Part shown: positions 31,064 to 41,743 of the stretch, in pieces
Numbering within the stretch: position 1 is the stretch's first letter
Layout: the number at the start of each line of letters is the position of its first letter
From: Phytopythium helicoides
Taxonomy: Eukaryota; Oomycota; Peronosporomycetes; Pythiales; Pythiaceae
Assembly (NCBI GenBank): GCA_024867545.1
Contig: JANFNE010000019.1
Coordinates: 1,104,856 to 1,168,855, forward strand
DNA length: 64,000 bases
Reading direction: 5' to 3'
Notes under the pieces: generated by a model
Told to the model about the DNA's origin: nothing
Database searches by the model: none
Seen by the model: the letters and a program-made list of their open reading frames with translations, nothing else
Program-made: the position numbers and the translations under genes

Positions 31064-32009
31064 ATGGCCACGACCGCGCGGACGCCCGCGGCCGTCTCGG
31101 CCAGGCCGGCGCGCAAGAGCAACAGCGAGCGCGGCAAGGAGTTCCGCGCGCGGCGCAAGCAGGAGGAGGAGGCGCTGGTGGCCATGGTGTCGTCTCTGCG
31201 GCGAGAGGTGGCCGACCTGCGCGTGCTGCACGGGCTGCGGTCGGAGCTGTCGCTGCGGCGGCGCCACGACATGCAGGGCTCGCTCGTGCGCGCGGCCGTG
31301 CAGTACCTGAGCATGTTTGCGAACGGGGCCGCGTCCGCGGCGCTCTACCCGGGGGCCAAGCGGTCCTCGGCCGACCTGGAGCTCGCCACGAGGCAGGAGA
31401 GCTTCCTGCGGTCCACCATGGACCCGGACATGCAGCTCGGCACGCAGCGGGGCTGGCGGCCGCTGCTCGAGCAGTGGCGGCGCTACACGGCCTACCACGC
31501 CAGCTTCTCGCTCGCCATCACGAGCTTGGACGTCTGCGGACCCGAGGAGAGTCCCATCGTGACGGTCGGCTCCGACCTGCGCGTCGTCTTCTCGCCCGCC
31601 ACGTTCGAGTACGTGTTCCCGCACGCAGCCCACGACCTGCACGCTCGTGCAGAAGCTCTGCGGCCGCACCGTCATCTATAAGGGGCTCAACAAGTTCCAC
31701 TTCTCGAGGGACGGCCGCATCGTCGTCTACGACGCCGACGTCGGCTTTGTGGACGCGTTGATGGCTGCAGGAGCCTCCATCGCCGACCTGGCCGTGCTTA
31801 TGAACCAGGCGCGCATCGTCGACGAGTTCAAGCTTGGCGACGATCCTCAGGTGGTCGAAGAAGTCGAGGACCTGCAGGAGCCCGAGGTCGTCGAGGTGAT
31901 GGAAAATGAGAGCTGTTGGCAAGCCAGCAAGAAGAAGCCAAGGCAAGGTGGTGAGACCTGCAACAACCAGACGGACGATCGCCTGGACGTGCGGTTCCTC
32001 CTGTCCTAA
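31064..32009 (+). pseudogene. bZIP-family regulator with one frameshift (gene E)
   Basis: The ATG at 31064 opens MATTARTPAAVSARP, then the basic region KSNSERGKEFRARRK (Asn20, Phe at the Ser/Cys position), a coiled coil and the family domain up to a VFPHAAHD segment. That frame stops at 31681. From about 31640 the conserved continuation VQKLCGRTVIYKGLNKFHF and VGFVDALMAAGASI lies in the next frame, ending at 32009 with LDVRFLLS. One inserted or missing base near 31630-31645 explains this. Pseudogene or a single-base sequence error; everything else looks intact. Confidence 0.75.
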
Positions 32010-32141
32010 GGAGGAACCACGACTTCCCTGTATGATTGAACAGCCACGACGAACTTATGAATCCTGCATGACGAGTGAGGAGGATCAATAAACTATACAT
32101 TGAAACTTAGACGCCGCAACGGGCTCTACATCACTGCTGGG

Positions 32142-32705
32142 CTAGTGAAGCGAGGCAGCGACAAGTGCGGCGGCGCCAAGAGCCACCGTCGAGTAGACGA
32201 CGGAGGAGCTGGCGGCGCTGGAGGAGGCCTTGCTGTCCGAGGCCGAGGCCGAGGTGTCCGAGCTGCCTGACGTGCTAGAGTCGCTTGACGACTCAAGGCT
32301 GGTCGAGGCGCTGTCCGAAGCCGAGTCCGGGAACTCGATGGAGCCCGAGTCAGAGGCCGACTCATTGCCCGTGAGTCCCGAGAGCAGGTCGGCGATGAGC
32401 GTGCCGAAGACGACCTCCTGGCCGCTGATCGTGATGGTGCAGGACAGCTGTGCGTTGGCCACGCTGTTGATCTGGTTGTAGTAGTTGACGCAGTCGACGT
32501 TCTCCGAGATGGCCTCCGCCTGGTCGTCCGTGGGGAACTCGCTGATGGCGAAGATGTCGACACCCGTGGCGTTGTAGCAGTCGGCCAGGCCCTGCGTCGC
32601 GTTCGGGTACAGCTCGCCCCTGATGGCGCTCAGGTCGCACGTCTCGGCGGCCACAAGGGCAGCGACACCAGCAGCAACGATCGAGGAGATGACAGCGGCC
32701 TTCAT
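32142..32705 (-). CDS. Elicitin-like secreted protein with four cysteines
   Basis: 187 residues with a signal peptide of about 20. The elicitin-like domain has Cys23, Cys43, Cys72 and Cys89 with spacings 19, 28 and 16. Classical elicitins have six cysteines; the 28-residue gap equals their C2-C4 gap, and the missing ones correspond to C3 and C6, which pair with each other. Elicitins bind sterols and are recognised by plants as microbial patterns. The FPTDDQAEAI segment matches the family core. A long Ser/Asp-rich region and hydrophobic end (VVYSTVALGAAALVAASL) suggest a GPI-anchored, O-glycosylated wall protein. Asn35 and Asn45 sit in N-x-T sequons. Confidence 0.85.
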   Translation of the reverse strand: MKAAVISSIVAAGVAALVAAETCDLSAIRGELYPNATQGLADCYNATGVDIFAISEFPTDDQAEAISENVDCVNYYNQINSVANAQLSCTITISGQEVVFGTLIADLLSGLTGNESASDSGSIEFPDSASDSASTSLESSSDSSTSGSSDTSASASDSKASSSAASSSVVYSTVALGAAALVAASLH

Positions 32706-33301
32706 GTCGTGACTAGCGAGTGAAGAGGGCTCTGGGCTTCAGGAAGCAGGTTGAGGAATGAGCCCATATTTTTGGGTGGAGGCGTCGCAGTGCCGCCGAG
32801 CGGTAGAGTCGTTGCATCGCCATCTACCCGCCGCCCTCGCGGCCATACGGCGAGGATGAAGTGGTAGAGGCGCCAGCGAGCTCGGTTCTCTACTCGACGT
32901 ATGTGCCGACGTATGCGCGCCATATATCATGGCGCAGTCCACCCTCTACATCTGGCCTGCGCATTCGCCAGCGTCTCGCCTCGCCTGCTGTCCGGCTTCC
33001 TAGCAGCCGGTTCGACCGCATGGAACGTTGAATGTCGAAACGCGTCGCGGCGTTGCATCGTGACCAGCGAAACGTAGAGGCTGGCCAAGTTCAAGGACCG
33101 CCTCCGGTCTGGGCTTTCATTCGTGTGCGCGGCGGTATCAATCCCACTCGAGTGATCGCCGCCGAGCATGGAGCTGGTCCTCTACAGCTCACAATGATGC
33201 AGATGCGGTGCCAAACGCGTTCAAGGACTTTACGCAGGTCACAGCGATCCACTCGAGACGTTGACATACGGCACGGGCATGTATTGATCGATCGGTCGCT
33301 A
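32706..33301. other. Intergenic between the two elicitin-like genes
   Basis: Upstream region of the gene at 32705 and downstream flank of the broken copy. No coding or RNA feature recognised. Confidence 0.55.
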
Positions 33302-33339
33302 CTACCGTCTAGAGCTCAAAATGCCAGCACGACAACTGG

Positions 33340-33953
33340 CTAGGCGGCGAAGGCGGCGACAATGGCGGCGACCGTGATCGCGGCCGACAGCGAGGCGGCT
33401 CCCGCGCCACTGGAGCCCGAGTCGGTGCCGACGGACTCGTCGCCCTTCACTTCCGCTGTCGCTGTCGGAGCCACTAGGGATCTGGATGTCCTCGGAGTTG
33501 CTTCCAGATTCGTCCTCGGAGACGCTGCCAATGTCTTCGTCGGTGCTGCTGTCCGATTTGCCCTTGCTGCCCGAGTCGTCGTCGGAGCTGCCGCTCGAGC
33601 CCTCCTCACCGGTTTCGCCCGACAGGAAATCCGCAAGCAGCGTCTGAAGGTCGTACGTGGTGCCGTTGATGACGACGTCGCACTGGATTGCCTGGTTGGC
33701 CACGCCATTGATCTGGTTGTAGAAGTTGGCGCAGTCGGTGTTCTCCGAGATCGTCTGGGCTTGCTCCTCCGTCGGCAGCGACGTGAGCGAGAAAACGTCA
33801 AAGCCAGTGGCGTCCGCGCATCGCTGCAGCCCCTCGGTCGCATTCGGATATAGCGAGCCCTGGATGGCGGCGAAGTCGCACATCTCAGGCGTGAGCAAAC
33901 GCAGCCACCAGCGCGGCGACGGTCAGCGATGCGGTCAGAGCGGTCGAGTGCAT
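33340..33953 (-). pseudogene. Elicitin-like gene, broken copy
   Basis: The signal peptide starts at 33953 (MHSTALTASLTVAALVAAFA) but runs into a stop just before the mature domain, which continues in the next frame through one extra base near 33895. The mature part has the same four-cysteine pattern as its neighbour (spacings 19, 28, 16). A second frame change in the Ser/Gly/Asp-rich linker, near 33440-33480, is needed to reach the hydrophobic GPI-type tail ending at 33340. It is a tandem paralogue of the intact gene about 600 bp away. Two independent breaks favour a pseudogene. Confidence 0.72.
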
Positions 33954-34821
33954 GGCTCAAGAGGGTGGTGAAGAGAGGGAACGGAGTAGTGGCGAAGCGC
34001 TTGGTGGGCTTGAGACCAATTGGTGAATGAGCTACTCGCCGTTCACCTCAAGCTGCTCGCTCCATTACTCGCCTATTGTCTACCACGAGCCACAGACGCG
34101 CGCTTCGACCGTGGAAGGCAGAAGGCTCCGTCGAACGGGCGCGACAGGACAGTCGTCGCATGCACGGCGAGGCACCAACGTCACCTTTGGCTCGGATCCG
34201 TGGGTCGCATCCTTGCTACTTCAGCATCTCCGGACGCGGCTCCTCGCCCGCGAAGGCATCGTGGGGACAATTCAAGCGCGAGTATCCCAGCTGTACGCGA
34301 GCTGATTGCGCTGGCCCGATCACCGCCGCCATACCAGGGTCGAACGTCGCATGGCGCTCGCTTTTCCATGGAAATGCCCGTCCATTTACAAGCGAGGAAA
34401 CGTGTCGAGCTCCATGAGCGCATGGTGTTGTCGTGGCGTTGTAAATGAGAAGCGTAGCCATCACTTGTTCAACTGGTTCACCTCCAAACCACTCTGGTTC
34501 AACTTCATACCCACCACTCGACAGTGATGGAAAATGCTCAAAAACGAAGAGTTGAAGCTACAGACTTCGCACGCTAGGGGCAGCAGTGAAAGTCAGTTAT
34601 GAATGCAAAATTCTGCAGCGACAATCATATCCGACTCAAAAAGATGCAAAGCATCTTGACAACATGTGCTCATCGTCCGGAGAGATACGTAGGGGAAATT
34701 CCATCGTCAAGCTACGCTTCCCGAACACCAATGACCTTACTTTACGTCTTGCCGAAGCCACTTGAACTGGAAGGACATATCGTGTCCTGCGCATACGCGA
34801 TTGATTGTAGTTAGCGTCATG
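33954..34821. other. Intergenic, no supported gene
   Basis: Upstream side of the broken elicitin-like gene, then a lower-GC stretch. No domain-bearing open frame. Confidence 0.5.
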
Positions 34822-36755
34822 CTAGAGAGCAACACCAACACGACTCTTACCGAAATGCCGGAGGAGTGTCTGCGATGTGTAGAGCACCCAAAAGCCAAAT
34901 TTGACTTGGACACCATCCCACTGCTTTTCGAGCAGGAAGGCAAGTTGAGCGACCTGCAGAGATGCGAAGGCGTTTATTGAAGGCCCACATGAGAACCAGC
35001 AGCGATGTGAGCTCAAATAGACAGTAGCCTCCCACCACAAAAACCATATGAATAAGCTCTTGCTCATCCAGATCTGACAGCATTCCGTAGTAAGCTTTGT
35101 TTGGAAGATTGTACATAATCAGAAGGCTTGCAGCTTTTTGGCAACAGAACACCACACCACGTCAGTTTGGATTTGTCATCACAGAAGAGCAAGAAAACTT
35201 TACTGTAAATGGCTGGGATGACCACTTCGACATAATTTAGCAGGATCAAAAACTCAGTGAAGAAAAGAAGTCTTCCGACCGTGTGAATGTATCTTTGTTC
35301 GAGCGGAGTAAGAGACGCTGTAGTCATTATAGAACTGACTTGGCGGTTTAAGCTGGGTAAAGATCTCTTCGCTTTTGCTTCGGTGATGACATGAATCGTG
35401 TCGGCTGTCTCAGGTCCTAATGGAAAAATCTTTTTCAGCCTCGTGGGTTTCGACATATGCAACCGATTTGCAACCGATTTCTTGTTGGGGACCCACCCAG
35501 AATGAAGTCGATGCTTTTGTCGACTCATTGCTGTTTGCACTCTCCTTCTAACGCGAAAGGTAGGAGGGGTCATACACTGAGCCATGATTTTCTCGGATTG
35601 AGCTAGTACTGAAGTCGAGTGAGTGCCTGTGCTGGGGAGTAGCATCGACCGTACGGAGTGCTTGACTAAGGCACCAAGCTCCGCATCAATCTCCTTTTGA
35701 ATCCCGTCGATTGTATGTAGAAAGCGGTTCACGTCATGAATCGCAATCAAAATGTGGCAAACGTCAATTGCCACGAGGCCGCCAATTGCCAACAATGAGG
35801 GCACAGTCTGCATACAATACGCCATGAACAACGCGCTAAATACGTCTGCATTCAGAATCACGACCTCAGACATTTCGTCACGTAGGTGCTCGAGAGCACG
35901 ACTCAGCCAGTTGCGAATGAGCAAGCGGAGTCCAGGGAGAAGGCACACAAATGGGAGTTGCGCCACTTCGGGGAGTGATATCATCGCTAGCATAAAAAGC
36001 GGATAAATCGGACCAAGACAGCACTGACACGCCCACACTTTTAGCAAACTGACGATCTGTGGCCTCGCTTCGGGGGTAGCCCGAATGCGACTTCCCCACG
36101 TGATCGCTACCAGCGCGAAGACTTGCATGCCCCACAATGGCGCAAGAATCACGAGCGTAAATGGTACGGGAAATGAAAAGAGTATTGCTGCTAGGTAGCT
36201 GCACGCAGTTGTCCCTGTCGCTGCTATCGTCGAAATCGCGAGTAGCTGGGGTTGAGATAGTCTGAAAATGGGCACGAAATGGCTAGCTTGGTACGATGCG
36301 AGGTAGCTGAAGACCCACCAGATGATGAACTCACGCGCAAAGAAGACCCCATTGTCAGATACCCGTTTTGAAGGTGGCGACAGCGGAGCCAAGTCGAGAA
36401 TGGTTGGGACAACGAGGCATGGCGCGACGGTGCTGATCACGACGCCCCAAGTCCACCAGGTCCTGGTTTCGCGATGGTAGACTGCAAACTCTTGGATGCG
36501 CTGCGGCGAGAAGTGTCCACAAAGCTCGACTTGGAAGACCTCACCCGCTTTCTTGCAAGCGTGGATCAAGCGACACCATTCCACCATCCTGGCGAAAAAA
36601 GTCGGAGAACGAGTCCGCTCACAGACACAAAAGACGAAAGCAGCGCGTGGGTATATTTTTGGCGGCCTTGACGAATATCGAGCTGCTGCTAAACCCTGGG
36701 AAGTGTTCAAGGTAACGTCCGCCTCCGACTTGCTCGTCATGCTACTTTTGGTCAA
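34822..36755 (-). pseudogene. Multi-pass membrane protein of unknown function, frameshifted at 3' end
   Basis: The main frame (36755-35064) encodes at least six hydrophobic spans, for example WWTWGVVISTVAPCLVVPTI, FIIWWVFSYLASYQASHFV and LLAIGGLVAIDVCHILIAI, with a Ser/Arg-rich cytosolic loop and a later pair of spans. Near 35150 the natural continuation (a NLPNKAYYGMLSDLDEQEL segment and another span) switches frame. Near 35000 it switches again to the ending LAFLLEKQWDGVQ...LRHFG at about 34822. The layout resembles a membrane-protein family common in oomycete genomes; function unknown. Fragments of it are copied three times downstream. The long open part could still be translated. Confidence 0.65.
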
Positions 36756-38344
36756 ATGCCAACAACCACTTCAACATACACCTTCTGGAGCGCTCCAGAC
36801 CTCCCACCCTCCCGATCTGGTAAAAAGTATTGCGTGTTTCGCCCAGCGGGCTCAAAGAGTGGTCGGGGTACCCGAAGCATGCGGGCAAGCCCGCGTAAGG
36901 TTCTGCTTGTGGTGGCCCGTTGACGGTGTCCCTCTTCTATCGACAGACGCAACGTTCTCGCAGTCAAATAATGTCACGTTTCCTCCGGATTTACTTCTCC
37001 AGCACGAAATCTATCAGCGAACAAAGAGTCCAACGCTGATTATATCGTTTGCTTGGATTCCCACAAACTGCAAAGCAATGAATGCCATCGACGTACTTTG
37101 GTTTGGATTCCATCTCTTCAAAAACGCTCTGAGACGGCATGAATCGCTGTAAATACTCTCGCTTATAGGGCTCGATCAGTGTAAGATCACTCAGCGAAAT
37201 CGATCGCAATAGAGCCTCGTCCGATCGAATGAGGGTATACAGAGAGTAGATGCCAGATACCCCATCGTCCTGTTGCTACTTCCAAATGCCACAAACACGA
37301 CGCCTCCGGCGCTGCACACAAAACTCGTGACAACCCTGGTCCAGCTTGTTGTTGTGATGTTACTCAGGACGCACGTGCAACCGGATGCTCTGCTGCCACC
37401 AATGTTGGTGCATCTAGTCACCGTTCCTACCACTTTCGCAACTCGTCGCCACAGATGAAGACTCACAACTACTCATTCTGCTAGCTCCAATCGCCGATAT
37501 CTTGCTTCCTCCAAGCTACTGCAAGCTATCTCCCGGTATTGAAGTGACACAGATCCCATGGAACCCAGCAATAGATAGAAGCAAGTCACTGGTCACTGAG
37601 CTCGCCGACATCGTGCTCGCAGAGCTCGCGCCGCCAGGATCAATGCATCTCCGGTAGCTCTCGTCGCCATAGAATGAGGCACGCCCTACTGCGCTACTGG
37701 AGCGTCTCGACGACCGGACCATCTCGCATCATCTCATGGGCACCTACTTTAGCATGACTAGCCTTCCATCCAGCGACGCCGCAGCAAGCGAGACCGTGCC
37801 CCCCCCCCCCCCCCCCCCAGCAATGCTGCGGCCTCTCGGAGCACGCCGCCATCGAGCAGTTTGTTTGGATGGAGCCAACCTTGCTCCTAGTGGTACGTGC
37901 GTGCGACGGGCGGTACCCGACACCAGCTCCTGGGTGCGTGTGAAGAAGTATTCATGTCGGGTTTTACAATATGTTCGTCGAAGCGAAATGGGGTTGAGCT
38001 CAGGCGACGTAACGCTGCTATTGCACGAAACACTGATAATAAGTTGATTTCCTTGTACATCCAACGCTACATTGGCGTCTGCGAGAAATTGGTTTCCTTG
38101 ACTAACAACCGCTGTCAGTATCGCGCCGGGTGAACCTGGCCATAAAGCGAGCCGACAGACGAGAACCGCCACGGATCTGTTCTTGGAAGGCTAGAATCCC
38201 AGCACTGGATTATCCAGTACTGGGGTTGCAGCCTTCCAGTGGATATCGGTAAATGCAATGCACCTACCAGTATCAAATCCCTTTCTCGATAGCTCCTAGC
38301 GAGTTCCGCTGAGAAAACTCTGCCATTCTTCAAAAAGAAACGCG
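36756..38344. other. Intergenic before the first CRN gene, includes repeat Q
   Basis: Upstream region of the membrane gene (a 36747-36830 segment is copied at about 48765-48850), then sequence without a supported gene. From 37781 it is the first copy of the Q repeat, which includes a C18-type tract at about 37800-37818. The CRN block begins at about 38238. Confidence 0.55.
37781..38240. repeat. Direct repeat Q, copy 1
   Basis: About 450 bp nearly identical to 40946-41391. It contains a poly-C tract that is collapsed in copy 2, and it ends in a short palindrome, actggat-t-atccagt, at about 38203-38217. Confidence 0.9.
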
Positions 38345-39706
38345 ATGGTCACGCTCTTCTGCGCGGTGGTTGGAGTCGGGAGCGTCTTCCCTGTGAGCAT
38401 TGAGCTCAGCGAGACGGTCGGTGATCTGAAGAAGAAGATCAAGGAGAAGGAGGAGTACGGTTTTCCTGCGAGCAGGCTGAAGCTGTACCTCGCGCGGGAG
38501 GGCGACACGTGGCTGAGCTTGCAGGACGATGGGTTCGAGAAGGTGAAGAACGGCGAGATCTCCGATCGAATCAAGAATCTCATACAAGAGGAACTGCTGC
38601 TGCCCGAGACGCGGAGGCTTAAGAACGATGCGTGCTTCGGCGAGACATTCAAGCCAGTGGAAGATGACATTCATGTGCTGGTGGAGCTGCCAAAGGATGC
38701 GCCTTTGATTGGAGTTCTCCACAACAAAAGTGAGTTGACGCTGTTGCACGCTTGATGCTCTGATACAATACTAAAACACTCATTCATGATGGTATTCATT
38801 GATCCAGGAGGCGCCGAAGAATTGGGTGATATAATCGAAGCACGTGTCAACAAAGTCTTGGATGAAAGAGACGAGAAGAATTCTGCGTACTCGTTTTCAG
38901 ATCTGGATACCATGACGGAACAACGACTTGTCAAGAAGATGCGCTTGGTCGAAAATGTTCCTACAGACATTGATGAACCACCCGATACTTCCATCCCGGG
39001 TTATTCGTGGATTCCTGAGGTTCCGGAGAGTGACGAGAGCCAGAGAACTGGGTATATGGCCTACTTGCGACAACATCTTGCGCCGCTGATGAATCGAGGA
39101 AACTTCGTGTTGGCTGATATTGTAGACGACAAGTCAGTTCTGACGATTGTGGACCCAAGACTTCCATTCCGAATGAACGGTACTGCGGATGTACTGCTCA
39201 TCAAAGGGACAAGAATGAATCCGCTTATAAAGCTTGCAGGGGTCTGTGCGGTGATTCAAATCAAGAAGAAGGCCGAGGGACGCCATGCGTCTCAAGCTAT
39301 TGGTCAACTTGTGAGCTCCAGCATCAAGGCTCCTCTCAACTGTTATCCGTTCAGTTTGTTGACTGACTTGAACGACAACTGGTGTTTCACTTGGTTCAGC
39401 GACAAGCACGAGCTGACCCAGGTCACTTTGCAATACCCGAAGAATGCGTTCAAGTTTCTTGAGACCTTTGCATTAGAAGGATCAAGGTCGACCCCGTTTC
39501 GCCTCCCATTTCTTTCTCAGCCGGTCAAGAACCTCAGGGTTGACGATTTTTTGCCCATGCCGGTTGATACAAGAGCCGAGGAGATGATGGAGAGATACGA
39601 GTTAATGGCTGATGTGTTGGAACCGGAGTTTCTCGAGGCGCGGCGCATGGAGTATGGACAGCACCTGGTACGGTCGATGCCCGCGTATGCTCACATGTTT
39701 GAGTAG
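38345..39706 (+). CDS. Crinkler (CRN) effector, intact copy 1
   Basis: Exons 38345-38729 and 38808-39706 with a predicted 78-nt intron (gtgagt donor, ccag acceptor) give 427 residues; without splicing the frame stops at 38755. Residues 1-116 form the CRN N-terminal ubiquitin-like delivery domain with LYLAR (47-51, the LFLAK motif) and HVLVELP (110-116, the HVLVxxP junction). The C-terminal effector domain contains NGTADVLL and, about 25 residues on, CAVIQIKKK, which resembles a PD-(D/E)xK nuclease core with Gln in place of the acidic residue. CRNs are effectors translocated into host cells and usually act in the nucleus; the activity of this C-terminus is not established. Confidence 0.85.
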
Positions 39707-40137
39707 AATCCATTTTTCAGTACTAACACTGACGAAGGAAAATACGCGATTGATTATGGCCGTAATCATGAAAGGATCCTCATATCCATATCTTGACATC
39801 ATTGAGGTTGTGGCAGAGAGAGATTGGTGGTAGTTGCTGCGCCATCCTGCTTGCTTTTGTGGAAGTCAGAGATCTGCAATGAATCGATGTAGCCAAACTG
39901 TCATCTGCAACGAATTGAAGGCCCGGCCAATCATCCATCTACAGTCGATCTGCTACGAATCGCAACGCTTTCGAAGCTTCTTGTCCGCTGCAACGATGCT
40001 CTACCCCGCTGTTATTGTTGGAGCAACTGCCCACCCATTTTGTCCGGTCCTAGAATTGAATCCCATAAGTACTCTGAGCCAATTCCATTGCATCCTTGAA
40101 ATGACCAACGAAAATAACCGAGAAGCCCCACAGGACT

Positions 40138-40170
<33 letters not shown>

Positions 40171-40222
40171 GCCATTGATTTTCTCCTCCCAAACTGCTGG
40201 ACATCATGGACTTGGTGAGCTT
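39707..40222. other. 3' flank of CRN copy 1 with A30 tract
   Basis: Conserved almost base for base after all three CRN copies. It carries the oligo(A) tract and ends where the antisense membrane-gene fragment begins. No gene supported. Confidence 0.65.
40139..40168. repeat. A30 homopolymer tract, copy 1
   Basis: Thirty consecutive A residues on the plus strand after caggactc. Equivalent tracts of 29 and 30 A lie at 45818-45846 and 48179-48208. Confidence 0.95.
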
Positions 40223-40912
40223 CTAACCACCGACGATGTCAAGATCGTGTCTCAATTCATATGAATGTTGACAGTGGTTATGTCGACTCGATGCTGTTTG
40301 CACTCTCCTTCTAGCTCGAAAAGTAGGAGGGGTCATACACTGAGCCATGATTTTCTCGGATTGAGCTAATACTGAAGTCGAGTGAGTGCCTGTGCTGGGG
40401 AGTAGCATCGATCGTACGGAGTACTTGACAAAGGCACCAGACGCCTCATCAATCTCCTTTTGAATCCCGTCGATTGTATGTAGAAAGCGGTTCACGTCAT
40501 GAATCGCAATCAAAATGTGGCAAACGTCAATTGCCACGAGGCCACCAATTGCCAACAATGAGGGCACAGTCTGCATACAATACGCCATGAACAACGCGCT
40601 AAATACGTCTGCATTCAGAATCACGACCTCAGACATTTCGTCACGTAGGTGCTCGAGAGCACGACTCAGCCAGTTGCGAATGAGCAAGCGGAGTCCAGGG
40701 AGAAGGCACACAAATGGGAGTTGCGCCACTTCGGGGAGTGATATCATCGCTAGCATAAAAAGCGGATAAATCGGACCAAGACAGCACTGACACGCCCACA
40801 CTTTTAGCAAACTGACGATCTGTGGCCTCGCTTCGGGGGTAGCCCGAATGCGACTTCCCCACGTGATCGCTACCAGCGCGAAGACTTGCATGCCCCACAA
40901 TGGAGCGAGCAA
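40223..40912 (-). pseudogene. Membrane-gene fragment, copy in block 1
   Basis: Nearly identical to the middle of the membrane gene at about 35530-36150, covering the spans from PLWGMQVFALVAITWGS to the cytosolic RRRVQTA segment. It lacks both ends and is joined at about 40935 to repeat Q copy 2. No independent function is expected. Confidence 0.85.
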
Positions 40913-40945
40913 GAATCACGAGCGTAAATGGTACGGGAAACGACC

Positions 40946-41391
40946 GCAGCAAGCGAGACCGTGCCCGCCAGCAATGCTGCGGCCTCTCGGAGCACGCCGC
41001 CATCGAGCAGTTTGTTTGGATGGAGCCAACCTTGCTCCTAGTGGTACGTGCGTGCGACGGGCGGTACCCGACACCAGCTCCTGGGTGCGTGTGAAGAAGT
41101 ATTCATGTCGGGTTTTACAATATGTTCGTCGAAGCGAAATGGGGTTGAGCTCAGGCGACGTAACGCTGCTATCGCACGAAACACTGATAATAAGTTGATT
41201 TCCTTGTACATCCAACGCTACATTGGCGTCTGCGAGAAATTGGTTTCCTTGACTAACAACCGCTGTCAGTATCGCGCCGGGTGAACCTGGCCATAAAGCG
41301 AGCCGACAGACGAGAACCGCCACGGATCTGTTCTTGGAAGGCTAGAATCCCAGCACTGGATTATCCAGTACTGGGGTTGCACCCTTCCAGT
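40946..41391. repeat. Direct repeat Q, copy 2
   Basis: Second copy of 37781-38240 with the poly-C tract reduced to a few bases. It is fused on its left to a membrane-gene fragment and on its right to an AT-rich unique segment. Confidence 0.9.
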
Positions 41392-41743
41392 TCTCTGGAT
41401 TTATCCAGAGTAGTTAGAAGCGAATGACTCGACATACCAACGGGGAAAAAAACTCTATAAAACAATAAATAAATAAATACTAAACGTAGATTATATAAAG
41501 GAGATGTTTAAATCCCTCCTTAATATAATATATCTTTAATCAGTATGGGTACATTTTTGAATGTCTTCTGTGGGTCCGGCAATGTTACCTTCGTGTAACA
41601 TAAAACTGTTAAACTAAATAAGATTTGTTTTGAATGAGTCGAATGTTGTAACTTTAGTTAGTAATGATGGTGTAAAAAAGCTGTCTAAACATATATTGAG
41701 TTCTATCTAATTAAACTATGTACGATGTTGCTCGAACACTACT
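41392..41743. other. AT-rich unique segment
   Basis: Markedly AT-rich compared with the rest of the window, with several taaata and tata runs near 41460-41530. No coding potential seen. It separates the first duplicated block from the Ser/Gly-rich pseudogene. Confidence 0.6.

Larger units (their letters stand above)
38238..40940. repeat. CRN/membrane-fragment duplication block, copy 1
   Basis: A composite block holding a plus-strand CRN gene, its 3' flank with an A30 tract and a minus-strand fragment of the membrane gene. Near-identical sequence recurs at 43915-46290 and 46322-48762, with differing right-hand breakpoints. Confidence 0.88.

Noticed and set aside
40139..40168. A-tract as the poly(A) tail of a retrocopied CRN mRNA
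   Set aside because: The CRN copies keep their intron and promoter flank, so they were duplicated as DNA.
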